Below are positions 25,912 through 33,522 of a DNA stretch of 33,522 nt, one piece after another. Position 1 is the first letter of the stretch, and the number at the start of each line of letters is the position of its first letter. Location: positions 1 through 33,522 of the forward strand of contig JAZLFH010000069.1 of the NCBI GenBank assembly GCA_045615705.1. The letters run 5' to 3'. Both the position numbers and the translations under genes were made by a program. The DNA is from JAZLFH01 sp045615705 (GTDB lineage Bacteria > Bacillota > Clostridia > UMGS1883). The notes under the pieces were generated by a model. It was not told the DNA's origin. It did not search any database and worked only from the letters and a program-made list of their open reading frames with translations.

Positions 25912-27090
25912 CTATCTAATGTCTATAATTCTGGAAAGTGTTCCTACTAAATCATATCCGTCCCAAATAACATCTATATCCATTGCCGAACCAAACGGAA
26001 CTATTCTGTCAACACCCATAAGCCCTTCTTTTATAATAAATTCACGAAGTTCTTCGGGATTAACTCCAAAATAAGTTATTGTCTGAATTTTTTCGCTCAG
26101 AATACCCGATATTTCTCCAATGTCTTTTGCAAAATACTCGTAGAAATATCCGCCTTTACCTGAAATGCAATCTGTACATTCCGGAATTTCAACAATTTCG
26201 GGGCAAATAAGCATATTTCCGTCTTTATAGAGCGAATTTATGTAATCTTTTTCTATTGCATCGGAGCATAGCATCGTGTACTTGTCAACCGCCAAAGCAG
26301 CTTGAAGATTGTACTTTTCCGTTTCTTTCTTTACTGCCTTCCAAAACTTATCGTGTGCCTCTTTTTCGTAGTTTTGCCACACAACAAGTCTTGGTGATGA
26401 ACACGCATTTTGATCCATTAAAAATGTGTCATTGTAAAATCCGTGTGCTATCCGTGTAATTTCGTCATCACTTGTTTTAGCCACTTTATTTGCATTAATA
26501 ATTGCGATTGAGTATCTATCCGAAAAAGATATATCAATGCATCTTGGCTTTGCCTTAAATGAGCGGATATGTTCTACCGTTCTGTCTCCGCCCCAAATAA
26601 TTCTTACATCTGCCATCTTTGAAAATTCTTCCGTTATTTCATCATTTGCTTCATATCTGACAAACGCAGTTCTTTTTTTAATTTCAGGAAAATTCTCACA
26701 GCATTTTTTAATTGCATTAATTAATATGTTTACCTGAGGAAACGGCTTTGATGGAATTCTTACAATATTAGCATTGCCGGAAAGCAGTGAGAAAAAGAAT
26801 GAAAAAGCAAAATTGACCGGCACATTGCTTGGTGCTATGTGAAAAGCCAAACCTCTGCCGAGCCTTAATTTATCGTCCTCAAATTCTGCCTTTTTACGAT
26901 TAATGTTTGCTGTTCTGCACCAATAACCAACGCTGATAACATCGGGATACATTCTTGCAGAACGGTCAGACAAAATAATGTTTGACAATTCTTTTAAAAA
27001 GTTTACCGCATCATCCGAATATGGTTTCATAGGTTTTTTTACTATATCAATACTGCCCAAGATAAAATCAGTGTTTTTCATAAGTATCAC
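25912..27090 (-). CDS. LuxC-family acyl-CoA/acyl-protein reductase
   Basis: A 392-residue reductase of the LuxC family (aldehyde dehydrogenase fold), which reduces an acyl thioester to the aldehyde with NADPH. FHIAPSNVPVNFAFSFFFSL and GNANIVRIPSK form the cofactor region; C230 in MDQNACSSPR is the predicted catalytic cysteine that carries the acyl group. The C-terminus (GVDRIVPFGSAMDIDVIWDGYDL) is typical of the family. The start is uncertain: GTG at 27090 lies four bases after AAGGGGGTG, while ATG at 27081 is thirteen bases away. It overlaps the LuxE-like gene. A LuxC-type domain also occurs in RfbN of Vibrio cholerae O1, proposed for tetronate synthesis. Confidence 0.87.
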   Translation of the reverse strand: MILMKNTDFILGSIDIVKKPMKPYSDDAVNFLKELSNIILSDRSARMYPDVISVGYWCRTANINRKKAEFEDDKLRLGRGLAFHIAPSNVPVNFAFSFFFSLLSGNANIVRIPSKPFPQVNILINAIKKCCENFPEIKKRTAFVRYEANDEITEEFSKMADVRIIWGGDRTVEHIRSFKAKPRCIDISFSDRYSIAIINANKVAKTSDDEITRIAHGFYNDTFLMDQNACSSPRLVVWQNYEKEAHDKFWKAVKKETEKYNLQAALAVDKYTMLCSDAIEKDYINSLYKDGNMLICPEIVEIPECTDCISGKGGYFYEYFAKDIGEISGILSEKIQTITYFGVNPEELREFIIKEGLMGVDRIVPFGSAMDIDVIWDGYDLVGTLSRIIDIR

Positions 27091-28111
27091 TGCACCCCCT
27101 TATCTCAGCACCTTTTATTCTTCCGTAAATCTTAAATGTCTTTCCTTTTCTTCCGCATGGACAATCATCTATTCCCGTTATCTCGCCTTCATCTTCTGTC
27201 AAAAGGACATGACCGGGATAACTTGTCGGAAGAAGTGAAGATGTTGAAATCAAGCCTTTTCCCTCTTTAACTTCCTCCAATGTTGTACTGTCTAAAATTT
27301 TAACATCAGAAAATACGGATGCGTGAAGTCTTCCGCATTCGCACTCCATATAAATTGAGCCGGTTTGCTCAACCATTCCGTAATAATTTAAGACCGTATC
27401 AATTCCTGTTACACTTTTTACTGTATCTTTAAATGTATCGTTATCCACGGCTTGTTCAATAAGTTTTTTCCAACCGCCGCCGTGAATCATAGTTCCTTCC
27501 ATATTAAGTTTTATTCCTTTGTCCTTTAATGCCCCGATAAAATATTGCCAAATCATAAATGTGAACCCAAACAGAAGCACTTTTTCACCCTTGTGCCGTT
27601 CACAAAAGGCGTTAATTGCTTCCATATTGAGTTCCATATTCTCATCAAGTGCATATGTTGCATCTCTTCCAAACATTGAAAAGCCGAGTATTCCTGCTCC
27701 GCGGGCAGAAAACATTTTTCTGTTTTTTAAAAGTGCACACGAATCAATAATAAGCATCGGACAACGAGATTTTCCCAAAAAATCCGATACGATTTTCATT
27801 AAAACCTTTGTTTGACGAGCAGAGGTTTCTCTGTCAAGAAAAATTCTTGAAACTGCCTGACCGGTCGTTCCCGATGAAGTCATTTGTTTTATTACTTCTT
27901 CTTTTGGAACACTTCTCAGTTCATACATTTTAAACAGGCGTACAGGAAGCGGAGCACCGTTTCCCAGTACATCTGTAAGTTTTTTATATTCAGGACATCT
28001 TTCGTTATGATACTCTGAAAGTTCTTCTATCTTTTCTTTATAAAGAGCATCTTTTTCTTCCTGAGAAAGAGAATATGGCGGTATTTCAAGTAATTTTTCG
28101 TAATCTATCAT
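27068..28111 (-). CDS. LuxE-like acyl-protein synthetase
   Basis: A 347-residue member of the LuxE/PaaK-like adenylating group. TSSGTTGQ (78-85) is the ATP phosphate loop; MVEQTGSIYMECECG and DDCPCGRKG (cysteine pairs) with IYGR near the end are typical. In bacterial bioluminescence LuxE activates fatty acid with ATP, holds it on a cysteine near its C-terminus, and passes it to LuxC. Here C340 lies eight residues from the end, the expected place. The ATG at 28111 has only a weak upstream site and lies four bases after the ligase stop. It probably forms a complex with the LuxC-like protein; acyl substrate unknown. Confidence 0.85.
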   Translation of the reverse strand: MIDYEKLLEIPPYSLSQEEKDALYKEKIEELSEYHNERCPEYKKLTDVLGNGAPLPVRLFKMYELRSVPKEEVIKQMTSSGTTGQAVSRIFLDRETSARQTKVLMKIVSDFLGKSRCPMLIIDSCALLKNRKMFSARGAGILGFSMFGRDATYALDENMELNMEAINAFCERHKGEKVLLFGFTFMIWQYFIGALKDKGIKLNMEGTMIHGGGWKKLIEQAVDNDTFKDTVKSVTGIDTVLNYYGMVEQTGSIYMECECGRLHASVFSDVKILDSTTLEEVKEGKGLISTSSLLPTSYPGHVLLTEDEGEITGIDDCPCGRKGKTFKIYGRIKGAEIRGCSDTYEKH

Positions 28112-28115
28112 CTCT

Positions 28116-29507
28116 TCAACCTAATGCTGAATACAGCACCTTTCCCGAATCATTTCTTGGTATTTCGTCAATATGTTTAACCGTAAACGCTGCTCCGTTA
28201 AGCCCTGTAAGTCCGCTTGCAGTCTTCTTGACAGCATCAAGGTCGTCAAAAACGGTATAAATGACCATATGGTCATCTGAGCCGACACAAGCACACTCAA
28301 ATCCATTCTTTTTAAGAAGTTCTTCTATCTCGTCAAGGCTGACTCTGTTTCCAAACATCTTTAAAAATCGTTTTTTTCTGCCGGTGATATAATAAAATCC
28401 GTCTTCATCACGAAGAGCCATATCGCCTGTAACAAGTTTCTTTGCACGCTCATCGCCTTTTTCAAGGTCTTCTCTTTTTTCAGCATATCCGAGCGTAACA
28501 TTTTCTCCGTAATAAACAAGTTCACCCGATACATTTGATTCTTCAATCACTTTATCATTTGCATCAATTATTTCAAACCTGCCATTAGGTATTGCGATTC
28601 CGATACTGCCTGCTTTTTCGACTGAAAACTCTTTAGGCACATAAGACATTCGGGCAGTAGCTTCTGTCTGACCGTACATAACAATAAAGTCAATTCCCTT
28701 TTCTTTTAGTCCTGTTGCAAACTCATAATGAAGTTCCTTTCCGAGTTTTCCGCCTGCTTGGGTAAGATACTTTAAAGAAGGAAGTTCCATTCTTAAAAAT
28801 CTTAGTCTTTTAAGCATTTCGTATGTGTACGGAACGCCACCGAAAGTAGTTGCTTCTTCTTTTCTGATAAGTTCGTACAGACCCTTGTCCATAAGAGTTT
28901 TGTCGGTTAAGATTATCCTTGCTCCTACGGCTAAATGCGAATTAATAATTGATATTCCGTATGTATAATTCATAGGAAGTGTTGTTATTGCCCTGTCTTC
29001 GCTTTTAATATTAAGATATTCTACGATAGCCTTTGTATTACTTATAAGATTATCGTACGATATCCTGACAAGTTTTGGAGAGCCCGTGCTTCCGGATGTT
29101 GTAAGAAGAAGCGCCAACTCATCAAAAAGTTTTGGTGTATCGTTATTTGTCTTGATTAACGAGTAACCAAGATATGAATACTCCTTTTCGCCATCCATAA
29201 ATCCATCAGGTGCCCAAACATACTCCGGCTTATAAATAGCATAAAGGTTATCAAAAAGTTTTTTGTCGATACCCGAACTTATCATTACAGGCACAATTCT
29301 GTTACGCAAAAATCCAATGTAGCCTACTACTGACGGAATCTCATTTTTGCAAATACAAAATACAAGCGTTCTCTTGTTGATATTTTGGCAAAGAGAATCT
29401 ATTTTCTCATCAAACTCTTTGTAGGTAAGCGCATATTTTCCGTCCGTAAGAGCAATATTTCCATTGAATTTCGGAAAACTATCATAAAACTTAAAATTCA
29501 ACATCAT
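28116..29507 (-). CDS. AMP-dependent acyl-ACP/acyl-CoA ligase (ANL superfamily)
   Basis: A 463-residue adenylating enzyme with both ANL domains. LTTSGSTGSPK (135-145) is the phosphate loop, YGQTEATARM the adenine motif, VTGDMALRDEDGFYYITGR the ribose-binding and hinge region, and K456 in NDSGKVLY the adenylation lysine. It should load a carboxylic acid through an acyl-AMP onto the ACP encoded just upstream, whose gene it overlaps by 17 bp. No clear ribosome binding site precedes its ATG (29507, or 29504), suggesting coupling. The length and position resemble RfbL next to RfbK in Vibrio cholerae O1 and D-alanine ligases; the acid cannot be read from the sequence. Confidence 0.87.
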   Translation of the reverse strand: MMLNFKFYDSFPKFNGNIALTDGKYALTYKEFDEKIDSLCQNINKRTLVFCICKNEIPSVVGYIGFLRNRIVPVMISSGIDKKLFDNLYAIYKPEYVWAPDGFMDGEKEYSYLGYSLIKTNNDTPKLFDELALLLTTSGSTGSPKLVRISYDNLISNTKAIVEYLNIKSEDRAITTLPMNYTYGISIINSHLAVGARIILTDKTLMDKGLYELIRKEEATTFGGVPYTYEMLKRLRFLRMELPSLKYLTQAGGKLGKELHYEFATGLKEKGIDFIVMYGQTEATARMSYVPKEFSVEKAGSIGIAIPNGRFEIIDANDKVIEESNVSGELVYYGENVTLGYAEKREDLEKGDERAKKLVTGDMALRDEDGFYYITGRKKRFLKMFGNRVSLDEIEELLKKNGFECACVGSDDHMVIYTVFDDLDAVKKTASGLTGLNGAAFTVKHIDEIPRNDSGKVLYSALG

Positions 29508-29733
29508 AATTGTTTTTTAAAATCTCTTTTCCTTTTTCATAAGACTCAAATACTAAAATATCATCTGTTTCAAGCATAATGTCAAAGGCTTCTTCAAGAG
29601 CAGACATAAGCATCATATGTCCTACTGAATCCCATGCGTCAATTGACTGATATACCAAGTCTTTGTTCAACTGGTCATCAGTAATCATAAATACCTCCTT
29701 AAAAGCGTTGTCGTACATCTCAAGATTGTTCAT
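29491..29733 (-). CDS. Acyl carrier protein
   Basis: An 80-residue stand-alone acyl carrier protein. The phosphopantetheine attachment serine is S36 in AWDSVGHM, followed by an acidic helix (MSALEEAFDI) and a C-terminal helix. With the ATG at 29733 the serine falls at position 36, the classical place, and AAGG lies at a suitable distance; a start at 29742 would add three residues. An internal ATG at 29688 has a better ribosome binding site but would remove helix 1. The gene overlaps the AMP ligase gene by 17 bp, which marks its partner. It is a dedicated carrier, not the fatty-acid ACP, and no phosphopantetheinyl transferase is in the window. Confidence 0.88.
   Translation of the reverse strand: MNNLEMYDNAFKEVFMITDDQLNKDLVYQSIDAWDSVGHMMLMSALEEAFDIMLETDDILVFESYEKGKEILKNNYDVEF
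29694..29700 (-). promoter_or_regulatory. Strong internal ribosome binding site inside the ACP gene
   Basis: On the - strand AAGGAGG is followed after five bases by an in-frame ATG at 29688 (MITDDQ). It is the best-spaced ribosome binding site of this gene but would yield a protein lacking helix 1. It may be a chance result of the Lys-Glu-Val codons or may initiate a shorter form. Confidence 0.4.
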
Positions 29734-29763
29734 TTTTAACATCCTTTCTTATATATAAATCGC

Positions 29764-30855
29764 TTAAAGCGAATTTGGAATCTGCCAAAAAAATGTGTAT
29801 TCAATATATCCGCCGTAGAAATAGTATGAAATAAGAGCCACTAAAGGACCAAATATGTATAATTCTTTGGCTCTGACGGTTTTCTGCATATCAATTGTGT
29901 TTGCAATTAAAATTATATTGTATATTGAAAAGAAATAACTTGCTCTGAACATTTCGGGAATAACCACTGCAAAAGCCTGAAACACCAACCCCAAAAACGA
30001 CATATTAAAGTGTATCATCGTTTCTTTTTGTTGCATATCATCTCCTTTTTCCGCAGTAGGTAGAATAATTAAGCAAAACAAAAAGACAAATAACTGTATT
30101 ATAAAACCTGCCCAAGAAAGACCACTTTTACCTTCTAACATAGCATTTGCATAACCCACGTATCTGCTCTCTTCAACAAAAAAGAAATTCAGTACGTTAG
30201 CAACAGAAGTTTTAAAAAAGTTGGCAAAAAGCAGAACTACTCCAACACCAAAAATGTGTTTAAATCCAACCTTGATATATGCAACAGGATATGCTAAAAC
30301 AAAAAGCCAAGCCGAACTATGAAACAGCGACGCAACAAATACAACAATCAGAAACCTAATAGGTTTTCTGTCTCTTAGTGCCGGATATGCCAAAAACAAG
30401 ATTGCCATTGCTATTGACTGCCGTATTCCTGCCATGAAAAAATAGAAATACGTCAGTGAAATAAAAGAAATAAAACTCAAACAAGCATTCTTTGAATACT
30501 TGTATATATGCCGACCCACAATTCCAACAGACAAAAGTGAAGTCCCGAAAAGCCAAAGTCTTGGTGAAATCCCAAGCATACTAAATATTTTTGCAAGAAT
30601 CCAAAACCACGCATCTTTCAATTCGCCGGCTTTGTACTGAGCCCACAGTATATCCAACGGAATTGTAACGAGTTCCTTATAAGCTCTCAGGTAATTCAGC
30701 GTATCAGGTCCAACTTTAACACTTCGCAATCCGGCAAGAAGAACAAGTATAGCCGTATTAATTACAATATATCGCTTAACATATTTCTCGTCAACTCTAT
30801 TCTGATATATTGGAATATATGTAAGTATAGCAAGCACAATATAAAATGCAACCAT
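29764..30855 (-). CDS. EpsG-family polysaccharide polymerase (Wzy-like)
   Basis: A 363-residue membrane protein with about ten hydrophobic segments, resembling EpsG-type Wzy polymerases. LLAGLRSVKVGPDTLNYLRAY near the N-terminus and FFMAGIRQSIAMAILFLA in the middle are the family signatures, with conserved arginines thought to handle the lipid-linked repeats. It would join repeat units on the outer face of the membrane after Wzx transport. I chose the ATG at 30855, preceded by GGAG; a GTG at 30897 would extend it into the epimerase gene. It separates the tviB/tviC-like genes from the ACP block. Confidence 0.88.
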   Translation of the reverse strand: MVAFYIVLAILTYIPIYQNRVDEKYVKRYIVINTAILVLLAGLRSVKVGPDTLNYLRAYKELVTIPLDILWAQYKAGELKDAWFWILAKIFSMLGISPRLWLFGTSLLSVGIVGRHIYKYSKNACLSFISFISLTYFYFFMAGIRQSIAMAILFLAYPALRDRKPIRFLIVVFVASLFHSSAWLFVLAYPVAYIKVGFKHIFGVGVVLLFANFFKTSVANVLNFFFVEESRYVGYANAMLEGKSGLSWAGFIIQLFVFLFCLIILPTAEKGDDMQQKETMIHFNMSFLGLVFQAFAVVIPEMFRASYFFSIYNIILIANTIDMQKTVRAKELYIFGPLVALISYYFYGGYIEYTFFWQIPNSL

Positions 30856-30875
30856 AAACTTTCTCCGATACCTAA

Positions 30876-31850
30876 TTATAAATTGTTTTTGTACCACTCT
30901 ATTGCGGCATCTATGCCACGCTTAAAACTCCAGTCAGGGTTGTATCCAAGTAACTCTTTTGCCTTGCTGATGTCGGCATTGCTGTGCTTTATGTCCCCTT
31001 TTCTGTCCGGAGCAAAATTTGGTTCTTTTTGTATGCCAAGTGCTTCTGTAAGACCATAGTAAATATCTAAAAGATATTCTCTTCCTCCATACGCAACATT
31101 ATAAACTTCTCCGGCAGATTCATGTGGTGCTTTACAAGCTTTTAAGTTAGCCTCAACAACATTTTCGACATAAGTAAAATCCCTGCTTTGTTTACCATCA
31201 CCGTTAATCGTTGGAGTTTCCCCTGAAAGCAACTGTTTGATAAACTTAGGAATAACGGCAGCATACGCCCCGTTTGGATCTTGTCTTTTTCCGAATACAT
31301 TGAAATATCTGAGTCCGTATGTGTCAAGTCCATAATGAAGAGTATATTGCTTTGCCCACTCTTCCGAACATTTTTTTGTGAGTGCATACGGTGATAAAAG
31401 ATTGCCTTCTCTTCCTTCTTTTTTAGGGAGATTCGGTTCATCTCCGTAAACCGAAGAACTTGATGCATAGACAAACTTCAAAACTCCTGCCTGTTTTGCT
31501 GCTTCCAACATATTTACTGCACCCAGAATGTTATTTTCACAGTAAAAAACAGGCATCGTAATTGAGCGTGGAACACTCCCCCATGCTGCATTGTGAAGCA
31601 CATAATCTACGCCTTCACAAGCCTTTTTGCAAGTTTCAAAATCTTTTACATCGCCTTTTATAAATTCATAATCGGGATTGTTTATAAAAAGGTCAACATT
31701 TTCTTGCTTTCCAGTTGATAAATCATCTAAACAACGAACTTTATACCCTAAATTCAGAATTGCTTCACACAAATTTGAGCCGATAAATCCCGCTCCTCCG
31801 GTAACCAAAAACTTAGAACCCTGCGGAAATTGTATTTCGGAATATCCCAT
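30876..31850 (-). CDS. TviC/WbpP-like UDP-HexNAc(A) 4-epimerase
   Basis: A 324-residue extended SDR. FLVTGGAGFIGSNL is the NAD loop, SSSVYGDEPNLPK holds the conserved serine, and Y155/K159 (YALTK) are catalytic; LRYFNVFGKRQDPNGAYAAVIPKF is typical of the WbpP/TviC/WbgU group. These enzymes interconvert UDP-GlcNAc and UDP-GalNAc or the corresponding uronic acids. The dehydrogenase immediately upstream favours UDP-GlcNAcA to UDP-GalNAcA. I chose the ATG at 31850 because GGAGG lies seven bases before it; the longer frame (to 31919) runs into the dehydrogenase gene. Confidence 0.86.
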   Translation of the reverse strand: MGYSEIQFPQGSKFLVTGGAGFIGSNLCEAILNLGYKVRCLDDLSTGKQENVDLFINNPDYEFIKGDVKDFETCKKACEGVDYVLHNAAWGSVPRSITMPVFYCENNILGAVNMLEAAKQAGVLKFVYASSSSVYGDEPNLPKKEGREGNLLSPYALTKKCSEEWAKQYTLHYGLDTYGLRYFNVFGKRQDPNGAYAAVIPKFIKQLLSGETPTINGDGKQSRDFTYVENVVEANLKACKAPHESAGEVYNVAYGGREYLLDIYYGLTEALGIQKEPNFAPDRKGDIKHSNADISKAKELLGYNPDWSFKRGIDAAIEWYKNNL

Positions 31851-31851
31851 T

Positions 31852-33162
31852 TTACAGCCTCCAATAATTGTATCCTGCGGACAAATACGCTTTCCTGTCA
31901 AGTATTCCCTTAATATCAAGAAGAACCTTTACTCCGGAATTAAACATATTATCAACTTCTTTTATATCAAGTGTTGCAAGTTCATTATGTGCAACCGCAA
32001 GAATTACGGCATCCATATCAAAAATCTCACTCATATCGGTAAACTCTATTCCATAGAGCCTTTTTGCCTCGTCTTTATCAGCACAAGGGTCTGCCACAAT
32101 TGGCTCAATTCCGTATTCTCTGAGTTCTTTTACTATATCAAAAACTTTTGAGTTTCTTGTGTCCGGGCAATTCTCCTTAAATGTAAATCCCAATATGGCA
32201 ACACGCGCATTTTTAACATTTTTCTCTGCTTTTATCAAATTCTTAACGCAATTCTCTGCAACATATTTTCCCATATTGTCATTTATTCTTCTTCCCGAAA
32301 GAATTACCTGACTTTGATATCCGAGCATTTCCGCCTTATATGTAAGATAGTAAGGGTCAACGCCTATGCAATGTCCTCCGACAAGACCCGGGAAAAACTT
32401 TAAGAAATTCCACTTGGTTCCCGCCGCTTCCAAAACCGACTTAGTATCAATTCCCATCTTATTAAAGATTATTGAAAGTTCATTCATGAATGCAATATTA
32501 ATATCTCTCTGACTGTTTTCAATTACCTTTGCAGCTTCCGCAACTTTAATTGATTCTGCTCTGTGGACACCCGCATCTACGACAAGTTCATAAACCTTTG
32601 CTACGGTATCAAGTGTTTCTTCGTCCATACCCGAAACTATCTTTTTTATGGTTTCAAGGCGATGGACTTTATCACCCGGGTTAATTCTTTCCGGTGAATA
32701 ACCGATTTTAAAATCCACTCCGCATTTAAGTCCCGAATCTTTTTCAAGAATGGGAACGCAAACATCTTCCGTTACTCCCGGATATACAGTTGACTCAAAT
32801 ACGACAACGCTGCCTTTGGTAAGATTTCTTCCAACAACATGGCTTGCACCTTCAACAGGCGAAAGGTCGGGAGTATGGTCGTCGTTTACAGGTGTCGGAA
32901 CTGCAACAATAAAAAATTTTGCTTCACGAAGTCTTTTCTCATCACAAGTAAAATCAACTTTGCACTTTTTAATTTCCTCATTTCCGACTTCGTTTGTGGG
33001 ATCTATTCCGGATTTATAAAGTTCAATTTTTTTCTCGTTAGTGTCAAATCCGATTACACCTGCTTTTTTGGAAAAAGCAACTGCAATAGGCATTCCGACA
33101 TATCCAAGACCTATAAGTGCTATTTTCTCTTTCTTGTTTACAATATTCTCATATAAATTCAT
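31852..33162 (-). CDS. TviB/WbpA-like UDP-N-acetylhexosamine 6-dehydrogenase
   Basis: A 436-residue NAD-dependent four-electron dehydrogenase that oxidises C6 of a UDP-N-acetylhexosamine to the uronic acid. IGLGYVGMPIAVAFS is the nucleotide loop, ESTVYPGVTEDVC and C265 in GGHCIGVDPYYL (thiohemiacetal cysteine) define the active site, and TFKENCPDTRNSKV is characteristic of the TviB/WbpO group rather than UDP-glucose dehydrogenase. Paired with the 4-epimerase, the product is probably UDP-GalNAcA. The ATG at 33162 overlaps the TGA of the upstream glycosyltransferase (ATGA). It gives the polymer an acidic, lyase-susceptible residue. Confidence 0.9.
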   Translation of the reverse strand: MNLYENIVNKKEKIALIGLGYVGMPIAVAFSKKAGVIGFDTNEKKIELYKSGIDPTNEVGNEEIKKCKVDFTCDEKRLREAKFFIVAVPTPVNDDHTPDLSPVEGASHVVGRNLTKGSVVVFESTVYPGVTEDVCVPILEKDSGLKCGVDFKIGYSPERINPGDKVHRLETIKKIVSGMDEETLDTVAKVYELVVDAGVHRAESIKVAEAAKVIENSQRDINIAFMNELSIIFNKMGIDTKSVLEAAGTKWNFLKFFPGLVGGHCIGVDPYYLTYKAEMLGYQSQVILSGRRINDNMGKYVAENCVKNLIKAEKNVKNARVAILGFTFKENCPDTRNSKVFDIVKELREYGIEPIVADPCADKDEAKRLYGIEFTDMSEIFDMDAVILAVAHNELATLDIKEVDNMFNSGVKVLLDIKGILDRKAYLSAGYNYWRL

Positions 33163-33522
33163 CAGCTTTTCCTCCCGGAATTTCTAATTATTTCACTAAA
33201 ATCATCATAAAGCATATTGCGGACAGTATCTGCGTCGTGGTTCTTTTTTCCGCATTCCGAAGCCTTTTTCGCATATTCCAAAATAATATTCTTATTATCA
33301 ACTATTCTTTTTATTGTCGGATAAATATCTTTTTCATTTGAAATACATATCGCCGAATCATTTTCTTTAAGATGGGCAAAACCCGTTTGATCCTCATCGC
33401 ATATCGCCATTACGGCACAACCGCAAGACAAACAATCGACAATTTTTGTGGAAAACGAATACTTCGTTATCAATCTGTATTTTAAATCAAAAGATTCTGC
33501 ATGAAGAACTATATCGGACTCG
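33162..33522 (-). CDS. Family 4 glycosyltransferase, C-terminal part (cut by window edge)
   Basis: The C-terminal 119 residues of a GT-B glycosyltransferase. The frame has no stop up to the right edge of the window and no real start is visible; a TTG at 33473 lies mid-domain. The sequence DIVLHAESFDLKYR (at the edge) and YSFSTKIVDCLSCGCAVMA are the conserved GT4 donor-binding region, where KI.D.L..G is followed by a small hydrophobic strand. Donor unknown. It is the first gene of the unit seen here and overlaps the dehydrogenase start by four bases, so the operon continues beyond the window. Confidence 0.82.
   Translation of the reverse strand, partial: ESDIVLHAESFDLKYRLITKYSFSTKIVDCLSCGCAVMAICDEDQTGFAHLKENDSAICISNEKDIYPTIKRIVDNKNIILEYAKKASECGKKNHDADTVRNMLYDDFSEIIRNSGRKS

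Noticed and set aside
1..33522. CRISPR arrays, insertion sequences, riboswitches and pseudogenes
   Set aside because: I looked for regularly spaced repeats, transposase motifs, conserved leader structures and broken frames and saw none; the only truncated gene is cut by the window edge.

Overview
The window looks like a chromosomal piece of an anaerobic, low-GC Firmicute (Clostridia; I cannot name the genus). Evidence: strong AGGAGG-type ribosome binding sites before most genes, an encoded CCA on the tRNA, a TTGACT-N17-TATAAT promoter, a YitT/DUF2179 protein, a PflX-type radical SAM protein, and a large secreted enzyme with a copper-amine-oxidase-N-like stalk domain. There is no gene-free stretch over 300 bases; the only sizeable non-coding part is 1-186.

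Left end (1-4510, + strand): a promoter, tRNA-Ala(GGC) and a hairpin terminator, then a 1424-residue secreted heparinase II/III-like polysaccharide lyase. A perfect 20-bp bidirectional terminator hairpin (4467-4510) separates it from everything else.

All remaining genes (4499-33522) are on the - strand, packed with overlaps or gaps of at most about 45 bp, and read as one roughly 29-kb transcription unit running right to left. In transcription order: end of a GT4 glycosyltransferase (cut by the window edge), tviB- and tviC-like genes (UDP-HexNAc uronic acid), an EpsG-type polymerase, an acyl carrier protein, an AMP ligase, a LuxE-like and a LuxC-like protein, two paralogous SDRs, a split transketolase, a NeuD-like acyltransferase, a GT4, a Wzx flippase, a LicD-family transferase, an IspD/TarI-like cytidylyltransferase, three GT2 glycosyltransferases, capE-capF-capG (UDP-N-acetyl-L-fucosamine), rmlA-B-D-C (dTDP-L-rhamnose), a lactate-dehydrogenase-family gene, a hairpin, and then cysK, yitT and pflX-like genes with no obvious polysaccharide role.

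Together these describe a Wzx/Wzy-dependent surface or secreted polysaccharide predicted to contain L-rhamnose, L-FucNAc and a HexNAc uronic acid, with a phospho-polyol-type decoration (IspD-like plus LicD) and one further unusual residue. The most unusual part is the 21973-29733 block: a carrier-protein acid activation and reduction system (ACP, ligase, LuxE, LuxC) fused in one operon to a two-subunit transketolase and two SDRs. It suggests a route in which a carboxylic acid is loaded on ACP, reduced to an aldehyde and extended by two carbons. It resembles in part the rfbK/L/N genes for tetronate in Vibrio cholerae O1, but I know of no described pathway with this whole set. The initiating sugar-phosphate transferase and chain-length control genes are not in the window and probably lie beyond the right edge. 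Functions are read from protein motifs only; no database search was possible.
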